From Ricordea florida (Eukaryota; Cnidaria; Anthozoa; Corallimorpharia; Ricordeidae): a stretch of DNA of 64,000 nucleotides. This document shows, in pieces, positions 11,291 to 19,238 of this stretch; position 1 is the stretch's first letter, and each line of letters starts with the position of its first letter. Position numbers and translations under genes: made by a program. Location: contig OX453287.1 of the NCBI GenBank assembly GCA_949710005.1, positions 1,204,501 through 1,268,500 of the forward strand, in the 5' to 3' direction. The notes under the pieces were generated by a model. That model did not search any database. It had not been told where the DNA came from and was given only the letters and a program-made list of their open reading frames with translations.

Positions 11291-11779
11291 GATCAATTAA
11301 ATAATTTATGTTTGTATGAACTAAAAAGAATTGCAAGAGAGTTAAAAACGAAAGGAAGATCAAAAATGGGTAGAATGGATTTAATTAATGAGTTTAAAAA
11401 ATATAAAGAGGAGGAGATTATTGATTTAATTGAAAAAGTTACTACTACTACTAGCGATTATATTTGTATTCATGGAAAAATTAAATATTTTTGCAAAGAA
11501 TGCGGTGGATCGCAAATATGTGAACATGATAGAATTAAGTATGCTTGTAAAAAATGTAAAGGATCAATGTATTGTATGCATAATAAGCAAAAACAAAAGT
11601 GTAAAGAATGTGGTGGATCACAAATATGCATACATAATAAACAAAAACAACAATGTAAAGAATGTGGAGGATCACAAATATGCGAACACATGAAACAAAA
11701 AGCTTCTTGTAAGGAGTGTCGTATAAAATTAATTTATGATTTAAGGATTAGGAAAAATTGTAAAATAAAATGGAAATAA
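11288..11779 (+). CDS. SAP-like plus zinc-knuckle repeat protein (element A)
   Basis: 163 aa. The N-terminus (residues about 1-45, MDQLNNLCLYELKRIARELK) has a SAP/Rho-N-like helix-extended-helix pattern, a DNA-binding fold. It is followed by five repeats of the form C-x2-H-x3-K-x2-C-K-x-C-G-G-S (ICIHGKIKYFCKECGGS and variants), each able to supply four metal ligands. I recall similar CKECGGS repeats in large algal viruses. The ATG lies at the inner edge of the TIR, so transcription probably starts in the TIR. The 3' end overlaps the next gene by 10 nt. The homologue in element B has four full repeats. Role unknown; terminal-repeat or DNA binding is plausible. Confidence 0.85.
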   Translation: MDQLNNLCLYELKRIARELKTKGRSKMGRMDLINEFKKYKEEEIIDLIEKVTTTTSDYICIHGKIKYFCKECGGSQICEHDRIKYACKKCKGSMYCMHNKQKQKCKECGGSQICIHNKQKQQCKECGGSQICEHMKQKASCKECRIKLIYDLRIRKNCKIKWK

Positions 11780-12330
11780 TAGTAAAAGAAAAATATAGTG
11801 GAAAAACTTCTATGAGTTTTGAATATTATAATGAAAAAAAACTTGGTGTTAATGATTTTTTAGATTCAATTAAGGAAGATTTATTAAAACATATATCAAA
11901 TATTAGAGGTTTTATTGATGAAAATTATGAATATTATAACGATTTTGGGTATGATGAAGATTCCGAAGGGGTTGAATTTGGAATTTGGCATGATGATAAT
12001 GAAGAGTATTTTTATTTTTCTATTTTTGGTATAATGGGTTTATATTTAGATGGTATATCTAATAATGAGTTTGTTAGTGATTTAATATATTATGCTAATA
12101 GAGAAAAAGATGATAAGATGAAATATAATATTAATAATTTTATTATTGATTCAATTTGGATTTCTATAAATGTAAATGCTGATAAGTTGAAACATAAACA
12201 TAAATTTTATAAAAAATTATATGACGAATTAATGCCTATAGCATGGCATCCAAGTAGGTATTTAGATTGGTGTATTGGTGTTGAGGAATTAAGGTTTTTG
12301 GAAGAAGAGGTATTTGGTGAAGAAGATTGA
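11770..12330 (+). CDS. Uncharacterised acidic protein with AWHPSRYLDWC motif (element A)
   Basis: 186 aa, rich in Tyr, Asp and Glu. The conserved C-terminal block YDELMPIAWHPSRYLDWCI is followed by ELRFLEEEV. The same block closes the 176-aa homologue of element B, while the rest has diverged strongly. I recall WHPSR..WC motifs at the C-termini of uncharacterised giant-virus proteins, but cannot name a family. The start overlaps the end of the SAP/zinc gene, so the two may share a transcript. The 3' end faces a hairpin at 12332-12361 shared with the convergent next gene. Function unknown. Confidence 0.85.
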   Translation: MEIIVKEKYSGKTSMSFEYYNEKKLGVNDFLDSIKEDLLKHISNIRGFIDENYEYYNDFGYDEDSEGVEFGIWHDDNEEYFYFSIFGIMGLYLDGISNNEFVSDLIYYANREKDDKMKYNINNFIIDSIWISINVNADKLKHKHKFYKKLYDELMPIAWHPSRYLDWCIGVEELRFLEEEVFGEED

Positions 12331-12331
12331 T

Positions 12332-12361
12332 GTTATATAACCCAATAAATGGTTACATAAC
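12332..12361. terminator. 3' hairpin between convergent genes (element A)
   Basis: GTTATATAACC, 8-nt loop, GGTTACATAAC. It lies in the 37-bp gap between two convergent stop codons and can fold on either strand. Likely a bidirectional transcript-end signal. Confidence 0.75.
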
Positions 12362-12367
12362 AAAAAT

Positions 12368-12994
12368 TTATTTAAATCTTAAACTAAAAGTTACAGATTC
12401 TCCTTTTAGATCAAACTTTTTCCAATCAGAGTCTAAAATGGTTAAATCAAAGTGATTAATCAAGTTATCATATTTTCTAATTGGAATAGATGGATAATCT
12501 TTTGATGGAATGTTTGCTAGCAATTGGGATGGTTGTATTTTTACAACTCCATTTTTACCTTTATTAGTGTATGACATTCTATTATCAACTATGCTGCATA
12601 AAAGTCTCAAAGGTTCTTTTATAGTTATATCTATTTGACTTATTTTAAATAAAACCCCTGGCAGCCCTAAAGAATTTTGCAAACCCTGGCTAAATTTAAT
12701 GTTAAATGTTTTATTGTTGATTATGTAAGCAAAATTATCTCCGATAATCATTGTTATATTTTTACCCTTTTCGCTGAGATCAATTAATATTTTTATATCA
12801 TTTATGGAATATGTTCCTGGATTAAATATTACTAAAGGTTTATCTTGTTCATCAGTTATTTTTTCTTGATTCTTTAAAGTTATTAGTCTTTTTGTTTTAA
12901 TATTACAATCTAAAAGTTGTAATTCACTAACATATTTCATTGGAGGGTCTAAATAAACCCTAGTTTCTGAATTATACATTGTAATGCTAAACAT
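12368..12994 (-). CDS. Putative minor virion protein, 208 aa (element A)
   Basis: The protein is beta-rich without TM segments or a signal peptide. Conserved blocks shared with the 211-aa homologue in element B are SITMYNSETRVYLDPPMK, QLLDCNIKTKRLI, PGTYSI, KEPLRLLCSIVDNRMSY, LLANIPSKDYPSIPI and the C-terminal NHFDLTILDSDWKKFDLKG ending in TFSLRF. The PGxYxI and D.G..xTFxLxF patterns resemble a recurring Polinton virion-protein family (possible penton or spike), but that is inference. A TCTAAA box lies 21 nt upstream of the ATG. Confidence 0.8.
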   Translation of the reverse strand: MFSITMYNSETRVYLDPPMKYVSELQLLDCNIKTKRLITLKNQEKITDEQDKPLVIFNPGTYSINDIKILIDLSEKGKNITMIIGDNFAYIINNKTFNIKFSQGLQNSLGLPGVLFKISQIDITIKEPLRLLCSIVDNRMSYTNKGKNGVVKIQPSQLLANIPSKDYPSIPIRKYDNLINHFDLTILDSDWKKFDLKGESVTFSLRFK

Positions 12995-13015
12995 TTTTCA
13001 TTTAGAAGGTATATG

Positions 13016-13021
13016 TTTAGA
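13016..13021 (-). promoter_or_regulatory. TCTAAA box for the 208-aa gene
   Basis: Reads AATCTAAAC on the minus strand, 21 nt before the ATG at 12994. Confidence 0.6.
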
Positions 13022-13028
13022 TTATTTT

Positions 13029-14627
13029 TTATCGAAATAAAAACCAAGATAATAATCCTCCAGCAAATATTAAAACAATAAGAGTATTTTGATGAGAAGA
13101 TGTTTCTATATTACTAACTTTATCTGTTTTGTTTGATTCATCACTATTTTTTAATTTAGGATTCCTTGGTTGAGTATTAGTATTTAATAAAACCTTTGAT
13201 GTTCCTAAACTATGAGTTATTCCAACATTTTTTGTTCCAACATTTATTGAATTATTTACCCCAAATTTCATATCTTCTGTTGCTATTTTCAGATTATTAT
13301 TGTATCCAATAACGCTTTCTGTATTTATAATTAAATTGCTTGGCATCAATAAAACATCAGGAGCTATAGCCAAATCAAGCCGTACTTTTGATTCTTGAAC
13401 CGCCATTTGATATCTTTGATTTGAATTTGCGATATCATTTTCAATAACAGAGCTTTCAAATAAATCTATAAATTCTTGCTGAGTTTCAAATGCTCTTCCC
13501 CCATTACCAATAATTGAATTCCTAGTATTAACTTGGGCTCCCAAAACACAATAAACAAAAGCTTCAACCGATCTATTTATTCTTCCTAATCCAGCATTTG
13601 TTAATCCATATCCAGATTCTGGTATAAACCATGCATATTGAAAATCAACAAAATAATCATTTCGAAGCATAGATATTAAATTCCCATCTATTTTTTTACC
13701 CCCATCATCGGAAAATCTATTTGAACCGCTTGGCCAAATATTTGCATCAGGATCGTAGCTCCTTATAATTCTGACATCTTGATTTCCACCACCTATCGCT
13801 TGCCCACTAGCGCTTCCAGGAACACTTCCTGGTGGTACGTATCCTTTTCCATAATCAATGAATACATCTCCAACACCGTGATTTGCACCCCCTTTCCATC
13901 TAAAATCAGCCAAAGGTTTATTTAATCCTCTATAATCTTGATTATTGCTTAAGCCAAATTCTGCGCATAAACGATTATAAGCATTTTTGTTGTATGGATT
14001 ATTTTTTAAAGAAAAAGTTTGTTCGCCGGGTAATGGTACAGATAATTCATATAATATTCTTCTTATTGTAAAGTAAATGTGAAATATAAAAAAACTTCTA
14101 ATAACTTTTGGGTAATTTAAACTATCATTTAAACTTACACCGCATCCTGATGTTGCACACCAAACCGCCATGTTTAATTGCTGAGGCCAGTGATTAATAT
14201 TTGGTTTATTCAACCAAGCTCTAGCTTCTTTACCGCTAGTAAGTCCTACAGTCTGATTTTTAAATACATTTTTCATGGGGGAAATGAAGTTGTCTTTATC
14301 TGAAACATATATATTTAAAATAGTTAACATTTTTGTTACATTTTTTGCAGATTCATCGAATTTAATACCGGGTATTGGATATGTTTTGTTTGTAGATGAT
14401 AAACTTTCTGGAAAGGAACTATTTTCTAACCCTAAATCTTTCCATAATAATGTTTTCAAATTAGAAGGAAGATCATCGGTCCATGTTTTTCCAGAAGGAT
14501 CATCATAAGACATTACAGTCATTCCATTAACTTTCCATTTAATATATCCACCATACGAATCATTCACAAATGTAAATTTATTGAGGTTAGCGTTTGGGTA
14601 TCGGGTTTTGAAATCGTCTAATAACAT
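13029..14627 (-). CDS. Large tail-anchored virion-type protein, 532 aa (element A)
   Basis: A long, soluble-looking chain with one C-terminal membrane segment (LIVLIFAGGLLSWFLF) followed by R and stop, so probably tail-anchored. Strongly conserved blocks with the 537-aa homologue of element B include YPKVIRSFFIFHIYFTIRRI, FVDFQYAWFIPESGYGLTNA, GLGRINRSVEAFVYCVLGAQ and LMPSNLIINTESVIGYNN. I do not recognise the family. It sits between the hydrophobic 199-aa gene and the 208-aa gene in both elements, within the virion-side block, and has a TCTAAA box 30 nt upstream. It may be a membrane-associated structural or entry protein; no direct evidence. Confidence 0.85.
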   Translation of the reverse strand: MLLDDFKTRYPNANLNKFTFVNDSYGGYIKWKVNGMTVMSYDDPSGKTWTDDLPSNLKTLLWKDLGLENSSFPESLSSTNKTYPIPGIKFDESAKNVTKMLTILNIYVSDKDNFISPMKNVFKNQTVGLTSGKEARAWLNKPNINHWPQQLNMAVWCATSGCGVSLNDSLNYPKVIRSFFIFHIYFTIRRILYELSVPLPGEQTFSLKNNPYNKNAYNRLCAEFGLSNNQDYRGLNKPLADFRWKGGANHGVGDVFIDYGKGYVPPGSVPGSASGQAIGGGNQDVRIIRSYDPDANIWPSGSNRFSDDGGKKIDGNLISMLRNDYFVDFQYAWFIPESGYGLTNAGLGRINRSVEAFVYCVLGAQVNTRNSIIGNGGRAFETQQEFIDLFESSVIENDIANSNQRYQMAVQESKVRLDLAIAPDVLLMPSNLIINTESVIGYNNNLKIATEDMKFGVNNSINVGTKNVGITHSLGTSKVLLNTNTQPRNPKLKNSDESNKTDKVSNIETSSHQNTLIVLIFAGGLLSWFLFR

Positions 14628-14657
14628 CTTATTCTTTGTGTTTCAAATAAACCGTTC

Positions 14658-14663
14658 TTTAGA
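14658..14663 (-). promoter_or_regulatory. TCTAAA box for the 532-aa gene
   Basis: Minus-strand AATCTAAAG, 30 nt before the ATG; the leader ends GAATAAGATG as in element B. Confidence 0.6.
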
Positions 14664-14745
14664 TTAAGAATAAGATGTCAATTAATTTCTTTTCTAATTC
14701 CTGCAAAACAATTGAAACCAACTTCAGTTTTCTCATATGAAATTT

Positions 14746-15345
14746 TTAATGTCCTTTCCCTCCGGTAAGTTCTTTTAATAGATCTTCGCGCACTTCCCTC
14801 CTTATCATGGACATATCCAAGTTTTTTTCTGCTTTTTCTCTAAATTTTTGTCGTATTTCAAGTTTTAGTTTTTGAAACTTTTCCAACTCTGCTAAAATTA
14901 TAGAAAATTCTTGATCGGATATAACATTATCTTTCAAAGCTTTTGAAACTAAATCGTTAATTGTGTTTAATTTTGATTTTGCAATTGCAGCGGTTTGTTC
15001 GTGTTTACTAACTTTATTTGAAAGTTTTTTAGAAGCAATACCAAATCCAACCGATAACCCACCAAAAAAACCACCTACAACACCCAAAGGCACACCGACA
15101 ATAGCACCAAAACCCGTGAGAGAAGTTCCTAAACCGCTTGCTGATAGAATAACTGAAATCAAACCACCAGAAACACTAATTTTTGTACATATTCCTCTAG
15201 CCCTATTATATTTTTTCCTTACTTCTTCGTAATGTTTAATTTCTTTCTCGAGATTTTGTAATACTTCGCTTGATTTTTGTAGTCTGAAATTAATAGGATC
15301 TGGATTATTAGGTAATACAGGGTAAATTCTATTGTATTCATCCAT
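14746..15345 (-). CDS. Glycine-rich hydrophobic hairpin protein, 199 aa (element A)
   Basis: Residues about 20-50 form a charged coiled coil (SSEVLQNLEKEIKHYEEVRK). A Gly/Ala/Val-rich hydrophobic stretch follows (about 57-105, containing GLGTSLTGFGAIVGVPLGVV) that could insert as a membrane hairpin. Then comes a basic helix, the block LVSKALKDNVISDQEFSIIL, and a charged tail. I recall this architecture from cnidarian Polinton loci; its function is unknown. Leader contains a TCTAAA box 28 nt upstream of the ATG. Confidence 0.85.
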   Translation of the reverse strand: MDEYNRIYPVLPNNPDPINFRLQKSSEVLQNLEKEIKHYEEVRKKYNRARGICTKISVSGGLISVILSASGLGTSLTGFGAIVGVPLGVVGGFFGGLSVGFGIASKKLSNKVSKHEQTAAIAKSKLNTINDLVSKALKDNVISDQEFSIILAELEKFQKLKLEIRQKFREKAEKNLDMSMIRREVREDLLKELTGGKGH

Positions 15346-15373
15346 ATTGTATTTTACTACTCAACATGATATC

Positions 15374-15379
15374 TTTAGA
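15374..15379 (-). promoter_or_regulatory. TCTAAA box for the 199-aa gene
   Basis: Minus-strand GGTCTAAAGATATCATG, 28 nt before the ATG at 15345. The element B copy is TTTAAAGATATCATG, slightly degenerate. Confidence 0.55.
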
Positions 15380-15380
15380 C

Positions 15381-16607
15381 CTACTTTCTCTTCTTTTTTA
15401 TACTTTCCACAAAATATAGAACCACAGCCATTATCAATAACCAAGCATTTTCGCCTAAAAATCCAATAACCTGCCCAGCTGTTTTGAATAGAAAGCTAAC
15501 TATTGCGCCAACCATTCCTGGCAATATTTCACCTAATTTTTTACCAAGAGTTTTCAAACCATTACCAACTCCCCTGCCTAATGTTGATAAACCCCTTGAA
15601 AGATTAGAAACGATAACACCAATGATAACACCTACTGCAGCAATAACAGAAAAAACTGTAAAACCATACTTTTTGAATATATACTTTAGTCGCTCTCGTA
15701 ATGGCAAATTTTTAAGTATTTCATCTTTTCGTCCATCTATAGCTGATAATTGTTCTTCGATTGAAATTGTTTTATTTCTAATCTGTTCTCTTAATTTATC
15801 AACCTCAGATTTTAATCTCTCATTGCTTTGTTCTAACTTTGATAAATTAGATTTTCCCTTCTTATATTTGTCTATTTCTTCTTTGTATAATTTTGTTTCA
15901 TCCAAAAGTTTCTCTGCTTGTATTTTTAATTCTATATTCTGTTTAACGGTTTGATCGAAAAGACTTTTATTTTCTGCTTTTTGCACCTGTTGTTTCTCAA
16001 TGAATTGGCGTAGTTCTTTTTCTCTTTCGTCATATCGACTAATCTCCTCCGTTCTTGTTGCTAAAAGTGAATCTATTCCTTGTACTGCAGAAAGTAATTC
16101 ATTATGTTTTTCTTTTTCTTTATTAAATTGTGATATGGCATCATTATATTTATCTAACATTGTTTCATAATCGGCACCTAGAGCTTTTCTCATTGTTTTT
16201 GGTAAATCTTCAAGCATAAGAACTTTATCTTTAGTAAGTATGACATGTGGTGCAGAACCCTTCCTATTACTAAATTCTGCTAATATACTACCATCTTCTC
16301 CATATGTTACATTAAATGTCGCATCATTAGGATTGAAAGTTGGTAAATAGCGTTTGAGTTCCTGACCTGCTTCTCGCCTTCTGTCATATTTCTCATCTCT
16401 TTCTACAATATTTGGCGTTTTTTTCTCTTCATCTTTTATTTCCCATTGAAGTCGTTTTCTTTCCGCCATATATTCTGAATAACCAAGATATCCTTGATCA
16501 ATAGATGTGGATGTGGATGTGTTTGGGCTTTGGTAAAATGTGTCATCCCCATCATCATTATCATCATCTTTTGGTAAATTTTCTAATGGTATTTCTTCTT
16601 CTTCCAT
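15381..16607 (-). CDS. Long coiled-coil protein with C-terminal membrane domain, 408 aa (element A)
   Basis: The frame opens at 16721, but the start MEEEEIPLENL at 16607 is preferred: it aligns with MAEEIPMEDF of element B and puts the TCTAAA box at the usual 30 nt. Layout: acidic N-terminus, about 150 residues of coiled coil (Glu/Lys-rich, for example KQNIELKIQAEKLL), then a conserved C-terminal domain with three hydrophobic segments (GFTVFSVIAAVGVIIGVIV; GEILPGMVGAIVSFLF; ENAWLLIMAVVLYF) separated by a Gly/Lys-rich loop, ending in a basic tail. Likely a virion membrane or tape-like protein; function not established. Confidence 0.85.
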   Translation of the reverse strand: MEEEEIPLENLPKDDDNDDGDDTFYQSPNTSTSTSIDQGYLGYSEYMAERKRLQWEIKDEEKKTPNIVERDEKYDRRREAGQELKRYLPTFNPNDATFNVTYGEDGSILAEFSNRKGSAPHVILTKDKVLMLEDLPKTMRKALGADYETMLDKYNDAISQFNKEKEKHNELLSAVQGIDSLLATRTEEISRYDEREKELRQFIEKQQVQKAENKSLFDQTVKQNIELKIQAEKLLDETKLYKEEIDKYKKGKSNLSKLEQSNERLKSEVDKLREQIRNKTISIEEQLSAIDGRKDEILKNLPLRERLKYIFKKYGFTVFSVIAAVGVIIGVIVSNLSRGLSTLGRGVGNGLKTLGKKLGEILPGMVGAIVSFLFKTAGQVIGFLGENAWLLIMAVVLYFVESIKKKRK

Positions 16608-16637
16608 GATTTTTTTTTTACTCATCAGTAAGAAATC

Positions 16638-16643
16638 TTTAGA
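16638..16643 (-). promoter_or_regulatory. TCTAAA box and leader of the coiled-coil gene
   Basis: Minus-strand AATCTAAAGA is followed by TTTCTTACTGATGAGTAAAA, a leader also found before two genes in element B. The box is 30 nt before the chosen ATG at 16607. Confidence 0.65.
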
Positions 16644-16659
16644 TTGAAAAATAAAAGTA

Positions 16660-16667
16660 AAACTTGA
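16660..16667 (+). promoter_or_regulatory. Variant AAAATTGA box for the 270-aa cargo gene
   Basis: AAACTTGA followed by an AT-rich block, 33 nt before the ATG at 16701. One base off the canonical form. Confidence 0.35.
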
Positions 16668-16700
16668 TTTAAATTTTAAAAATATATATATAAAAATAAA

Positions 16701-17513
16701 ATGATGAACGAAACTACACAATTAATAGATGTTAATAATTATATTCCTAAAGTAAGCATGATCTTTTCTAAACCAATTGTTGGTGAAATTCCTGGAACAA
16801 AACCAAAGGTTGAATTCAAAAGAATTAAAATTTTTACAAAAAATGATGATGGAACAGAAGGAGAACTTGTTATTCCAACCGGTAATTTATATTCTTTTGG
16901 TGTTTCTACAAACACAAATCAACAAACAGGTGCAATTTCAGGATATGTGTTTCCATTATGTTTATGGAGTGGAAGCAGTCCAACACCCGAAGAAGAAAAA
17001 TGGATTGATTTATTCAATGACATAGTTGACAATTGCATTGATCATTTGCTTATTAATAGAGCAAAAATTGGCAAATTTGAGTTGGAAAGAAATGAGCTTG
17101 AAAAACAAAAAGGGGGTTTAAATCCTCTATATTGGAAGTTGGAAAAATCTTCAATGGATAGAGTTCCAGATAGAGGTCCAACTTTATATGCAAAATTAAT
17201 TTGGGATAAAAAACAAGACCAAATTTTAACCAGATTTTATAACTCTAAAAATGATAAGTTAATTGATCCATTAAAATTATTAAATAAAGGTTGTCGAGTT
17301 GAAGAAAGTGTAATAAAAATTGAATCAATATTTATTGGTTCTTGTATTGCACTTCAAGTAAAACTTTATGAAGCAGTTATAGAACCAAACAAAGAAATGA
17401 AAAGATTAACTAAACTTAGATGCTTAACTATTTCTGATAGTAAATCTGCTGCTGAAGAAATGGAAAAATCTGAATATGAAGAAGAAGATTCTGATGTTGA
17501 GAGTCTCATGTAA
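16701..17513 (+). CDS. DUF2738-like giant-virus-type protein, 270 aa (element A cargo)
   Basis: Read opposite to the virion genes. Blocks I associate with the NCLDV family DUF2738: IPTGNLYSFGVSTNT, GYVFPLCLW, LNPLYWKLEK, GPTLYAKLIWDK and ESIFIGSCIALQVKLYEAVI. The C-terminus is acidic (SEYEEEDSDVESLM), as in many single-stranded DNA-binding proteins. The family name is from memory; a DNA-binding role is inference. The gene lies between the coiled-coil and 130-aa genes, exactly where element B has an unrelated 90-aa gene. Two ATGs open the frame (16701 and 16704). Confidence 0.8.
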   Translation: MMNETTQLIDVNNYIPKVSMIFSKPIVGEIPGTKPKVEFKRIKIFTKNDDGTEGELVIPTGNLYSFGVSTNTNQQTGAISGYVFPLCLWSGSSPTPEEEKWIDLFNDIVDNCIDHLLINRAKIGKFELERNELEKQKGGLNPLYWKLEKSSMDRVPDRGPTLYAKLIWDKKQDQILTRFYNSKNDKLIDPLKLLNKGCRVEESVIKIESIFIGSCIALQVKLYEAVIEPNKEMKRLTKLRCLTISDSKSAAEEMEKSEYEEEDSDVESLM

Positions 17514-17532
17514 ATCAAAATAATAAATATAC

Positions 17533-17570
17533 TTATGTTATATAACCAAATTACTGGTTACATAACATAT
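17533..17570. terminator. 3' hairpin between convergent genes (element A)
   Basis: TTATGTTATATAACC, 8-nt loop, GGTTACATAACATAT, between the stop of the 270-aa gene and the stop of the 130-aa gene. Confidence 0.75.
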
Positions 17571-17576
17571 AATAAT

Positions 17577-17969
17577 TTATAAAAATTTACTTACCGCATA
17601 ACCTAAACCTAACATTCCAGCTCCAACATATACCATTTCTCCTGTTTTTTGTTCATCACTTGGTTTGTAATAATCAGAGAATTTTGGCTCTTGCATTTGC
17701 CAGTACAATTCAAAAGCTTGGTTTGTAGTCGAAATATTTTTTGATGCTTGATATTTTTCATCTTTTTTCTTCATTTTCCAATCAATCATTTTTTGTCTTT
17801 TTTCCTGATATTCTGCATAATCTTTTTGATATTTTTCTAATGCTTTATCGTGTCGTATTTTTTCTGCATCTACATTATGCCCTGAAAGACTTTTTGCAAG
17901 ATAATTTCCACCAACAAATGCCGTTGCATTCAATATAGCCCCACCAATCATCATCGCTATTGCTGCCAT
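17577..17969 (-). CDS. Small two-membrane-segment protein, 130 aa (element A)
   Basis: A hydrophobic N-terminus (MAAIAMMIGGAILNATAFVG), a long charged central helix (ALEKYQKDYAEYQEKRQKM), the conserved SDYYKPSDEQKTGEM block and a hydrophobic C-terminus (VYVGAGMLGLGYAVSKFL). The ATG lies 1 nt after the stop of the 72-aa gene, with no promoter-like box of its own, so the pair is probably bicistronic. I recall the family from other cnidarian Polintons; function unknown, probably a virion membrane protein. Confidence 0.85.
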   Translation of the reverse strand: MAAIAMMIGGAILNATAFVGGNYLAKSLSGHNVDAEKIRHDKALEKYQKDYAEYQEKRQKMIDWKMKKKDEKYQASKNISTTNQAFELYWQMQEPKFSDYYKPSDEQKTGEMVYVGAGMLGLGYAVSKFL

Positions 17970-17970
17970 T

Positions 17971-18189
17971 TTATTTTGGTAAAATCTTTTGATCCTCTAA
18001 ATATGTTTTAAGATACATACTTCCAGATAATACAGCAACCCATTTTGCATAATTTGTAATACTTGAGGATGGGTCATTCAAAAATGATTCTTTCATCATT
18101 TTTTTAGCTAGATACCCAACTCCAGACCCTAATCCGATAAGTACTGCAGAATCAGTTACAGTTTTCACAAGTTTATTTTCGTTTGACAT
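17971..18189 (-). CDS. Small membrane protein, 72 aa (element A)
   Basis: Two moderately hydrophobic segments (SAVLIGLGSGVGYLA and YAKWVAVLSGSMYL) flank a polar NDPSSSITN turn. Nearly identical to the 72-aa protein of element B. Leader TTTAAAAGTTTCTTAATGATG resembles a degenerate TCTAAA-type leader. It is followed after 1 nt by the 130-aa gene. Confidence 0.85.
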   Translation of the reverse strand: MSNENKLVKTVTDSAVLIGLGSGVGYLAKKMMKESFLNDPSSSITNYAKWVAVLSGSMYLKTYLEDQKILPK

Positions 18190-18249
18190 TTTTTACTACA
18201 TCATTAAGAAACTTTTAAATAACTTTATGTAGTAAAAAATAATTTATAA

Positions 18250-18666
18250 TTACATCATTCCAATTTTTGGACGATCTAGGGTATTTGTTTGTGGATTATG
18301 AATCTTTATGGGTGGTATTTGGGGAACTTGAGATAAATCAGGTATTCTATTTTTATAATATCTCATAAACATATCAAATGCTGTAAAGCCTATTCCAACA
18401 ATGGATAAAACAGTAGTAAAAGATAGCTCTGGAAGCCACGCTTTTGCTTCATTGTTTGACTTTTCTTCTTTATCTTCACTATCCACTTGTTCCCTTTCAC
18501 GTTTCATCTCCCTAGCTAATGCTTCTTTAGCTTTTTTATTATATTCAGCTAATTTTTTACCGGCCGCTACTTTTTTAGGATCTTTCTCTTTCTTTTTAGT
18601 ATCTTTATTTTCGGGTGCGGGATCTGCCGTAATTTGTTCAACTTCTACTTCAGATTGTTCAGACAT
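18250..18666 (-). CDS. Lys-rich membrane-anchored protein, 138 aa (element A)
   Basis: An acidic start, then a strongly basic stretch KDTKKKEKDPKKVAAGKKLA followed by EYNKKAKEAL, then a membrane segment (FTTVLSIVGIGFTAFDMFM) and a Pro-rich tail. The basic KDPKKVAAGKKLA motif suggests nucleic-acid contact, so it may link DNA to a membrane or capsid inner surface (inference). The element B homologue has 132 aa. TCTAAA box 25 nt upstream. Confidence 0.85.
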   Translation of the reverse strand: MSEQSEVEVEQITADPAPENKDTKKKEKDPKKVAAGKKLAEYNKKAKEALAREMKREREQVDSEDKEEKSNNEAKAWLPELSFTTVLSIVGIGFTAFDMFMRYYKNRIPDLSQVPQIPPIKIHNPQTNTLDRPKIGMM

Positions 18667-18691
18667 TGTTATTTATATGCTAAAATAAGTT

Positions 18692-18697
18692 TTTAGA
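18692..18697 (-). promoter_or_regulatory. TCTAAA box for the 138-aa gene
   Basis: Minus-strand CAGATCTAAAAACTTAT, 25 nt before the ATG. Element B has CAGATCTAAAAACTTAT 26 nt before its homologue. Confidence 0.65.
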
Positions 18698-18702
18698 TCT
18701 GT

Positions 18703-19233
18703 TTAATATACAGTATCAATACCTTCATTAGATTGCTTAGTTTCCTGATCAGTTGTGTTAGAATTTACTGGTTTTTGTTGTATTTTTCCTATTTTAACGT
18801 GTTTAGCTACTTGAAATAATCCGCTAGCAAGTGCTACCAACCTTCCTCCTTTTAATGCTAAGAGACCTGCAAAGTTTTTCAGTTCACGATTAACCAACTC
18901 ATCATTCTTCAAATCTTTACAAAGCGCATCAATATCATCTACAGGAACCATGTAAGAAATGGCATGAGAAATTAATTGAAGAGATGAATCTACCAATCCA
19001 TCATTAATTTTCTTACCTAATACTGCCTGATATCTATTATAATATTTTTCAACATCTTTTTCTGTTAGTCTCTTTATATCACCTAGACTCATATTAACAC
19101 CTAAATATTCCTTTGTAGTTCCAAGAACTGAGATAATAGCTAGTGATTCTTGTTTTATTTCAATATCATCATTATATTTTACAACATCTTTTACCCCAGT
19201 CTTTTCTTCTATATAATCTTCAACTTCTGTCAT
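18703..19233 (-). CDS. Conserved Polinton protein downstream of ATPase, 176 aa (element A)
   Basis: The frame is open from 19269, but MTEVEDYIEE at 19233 is chosen because the upstream part is the ATPase tail read in another frame and element B starts MTKVEDY. All-helical prediction by eye, with conserved blocks ESLAIISVLGTTKEYLGV, LTEKDVEKYYNRYQAVLGKK and NFAGLLALKGGRLVALASG, and a polar tail ending DTVY in both elements. It begins 5 nt after the ATPase stop and has no box of its own, so probably co-translated with the ATPase. Function unknown. Confidence 0.82.
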   Translation of the reverse strand: MTEVEDYIEEKTGVKDVVKYNDDIEIKQESLAIISVLGTTKEYLGVNMSLGDIKRLTEKDVEKYYNRYQAVLGKKINDGLVDSSLQLISHAISYMVPVDDIDALCKDLKNDELVNRELKNFAGLLALKGGRLVALASGLFQVAKHVKIGKIQQKPVNSNTTDQETKQSNEGIDTVY

Positions 19234-19238
19234 CTTTT

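Noticed and set aside
16607-16721. Longer N-terminus of the coiled-coil protein
   Set aside because: It would put the TCTAAA box and conserved leader inside the coding region, and the extra residues have no counterpart in element B.
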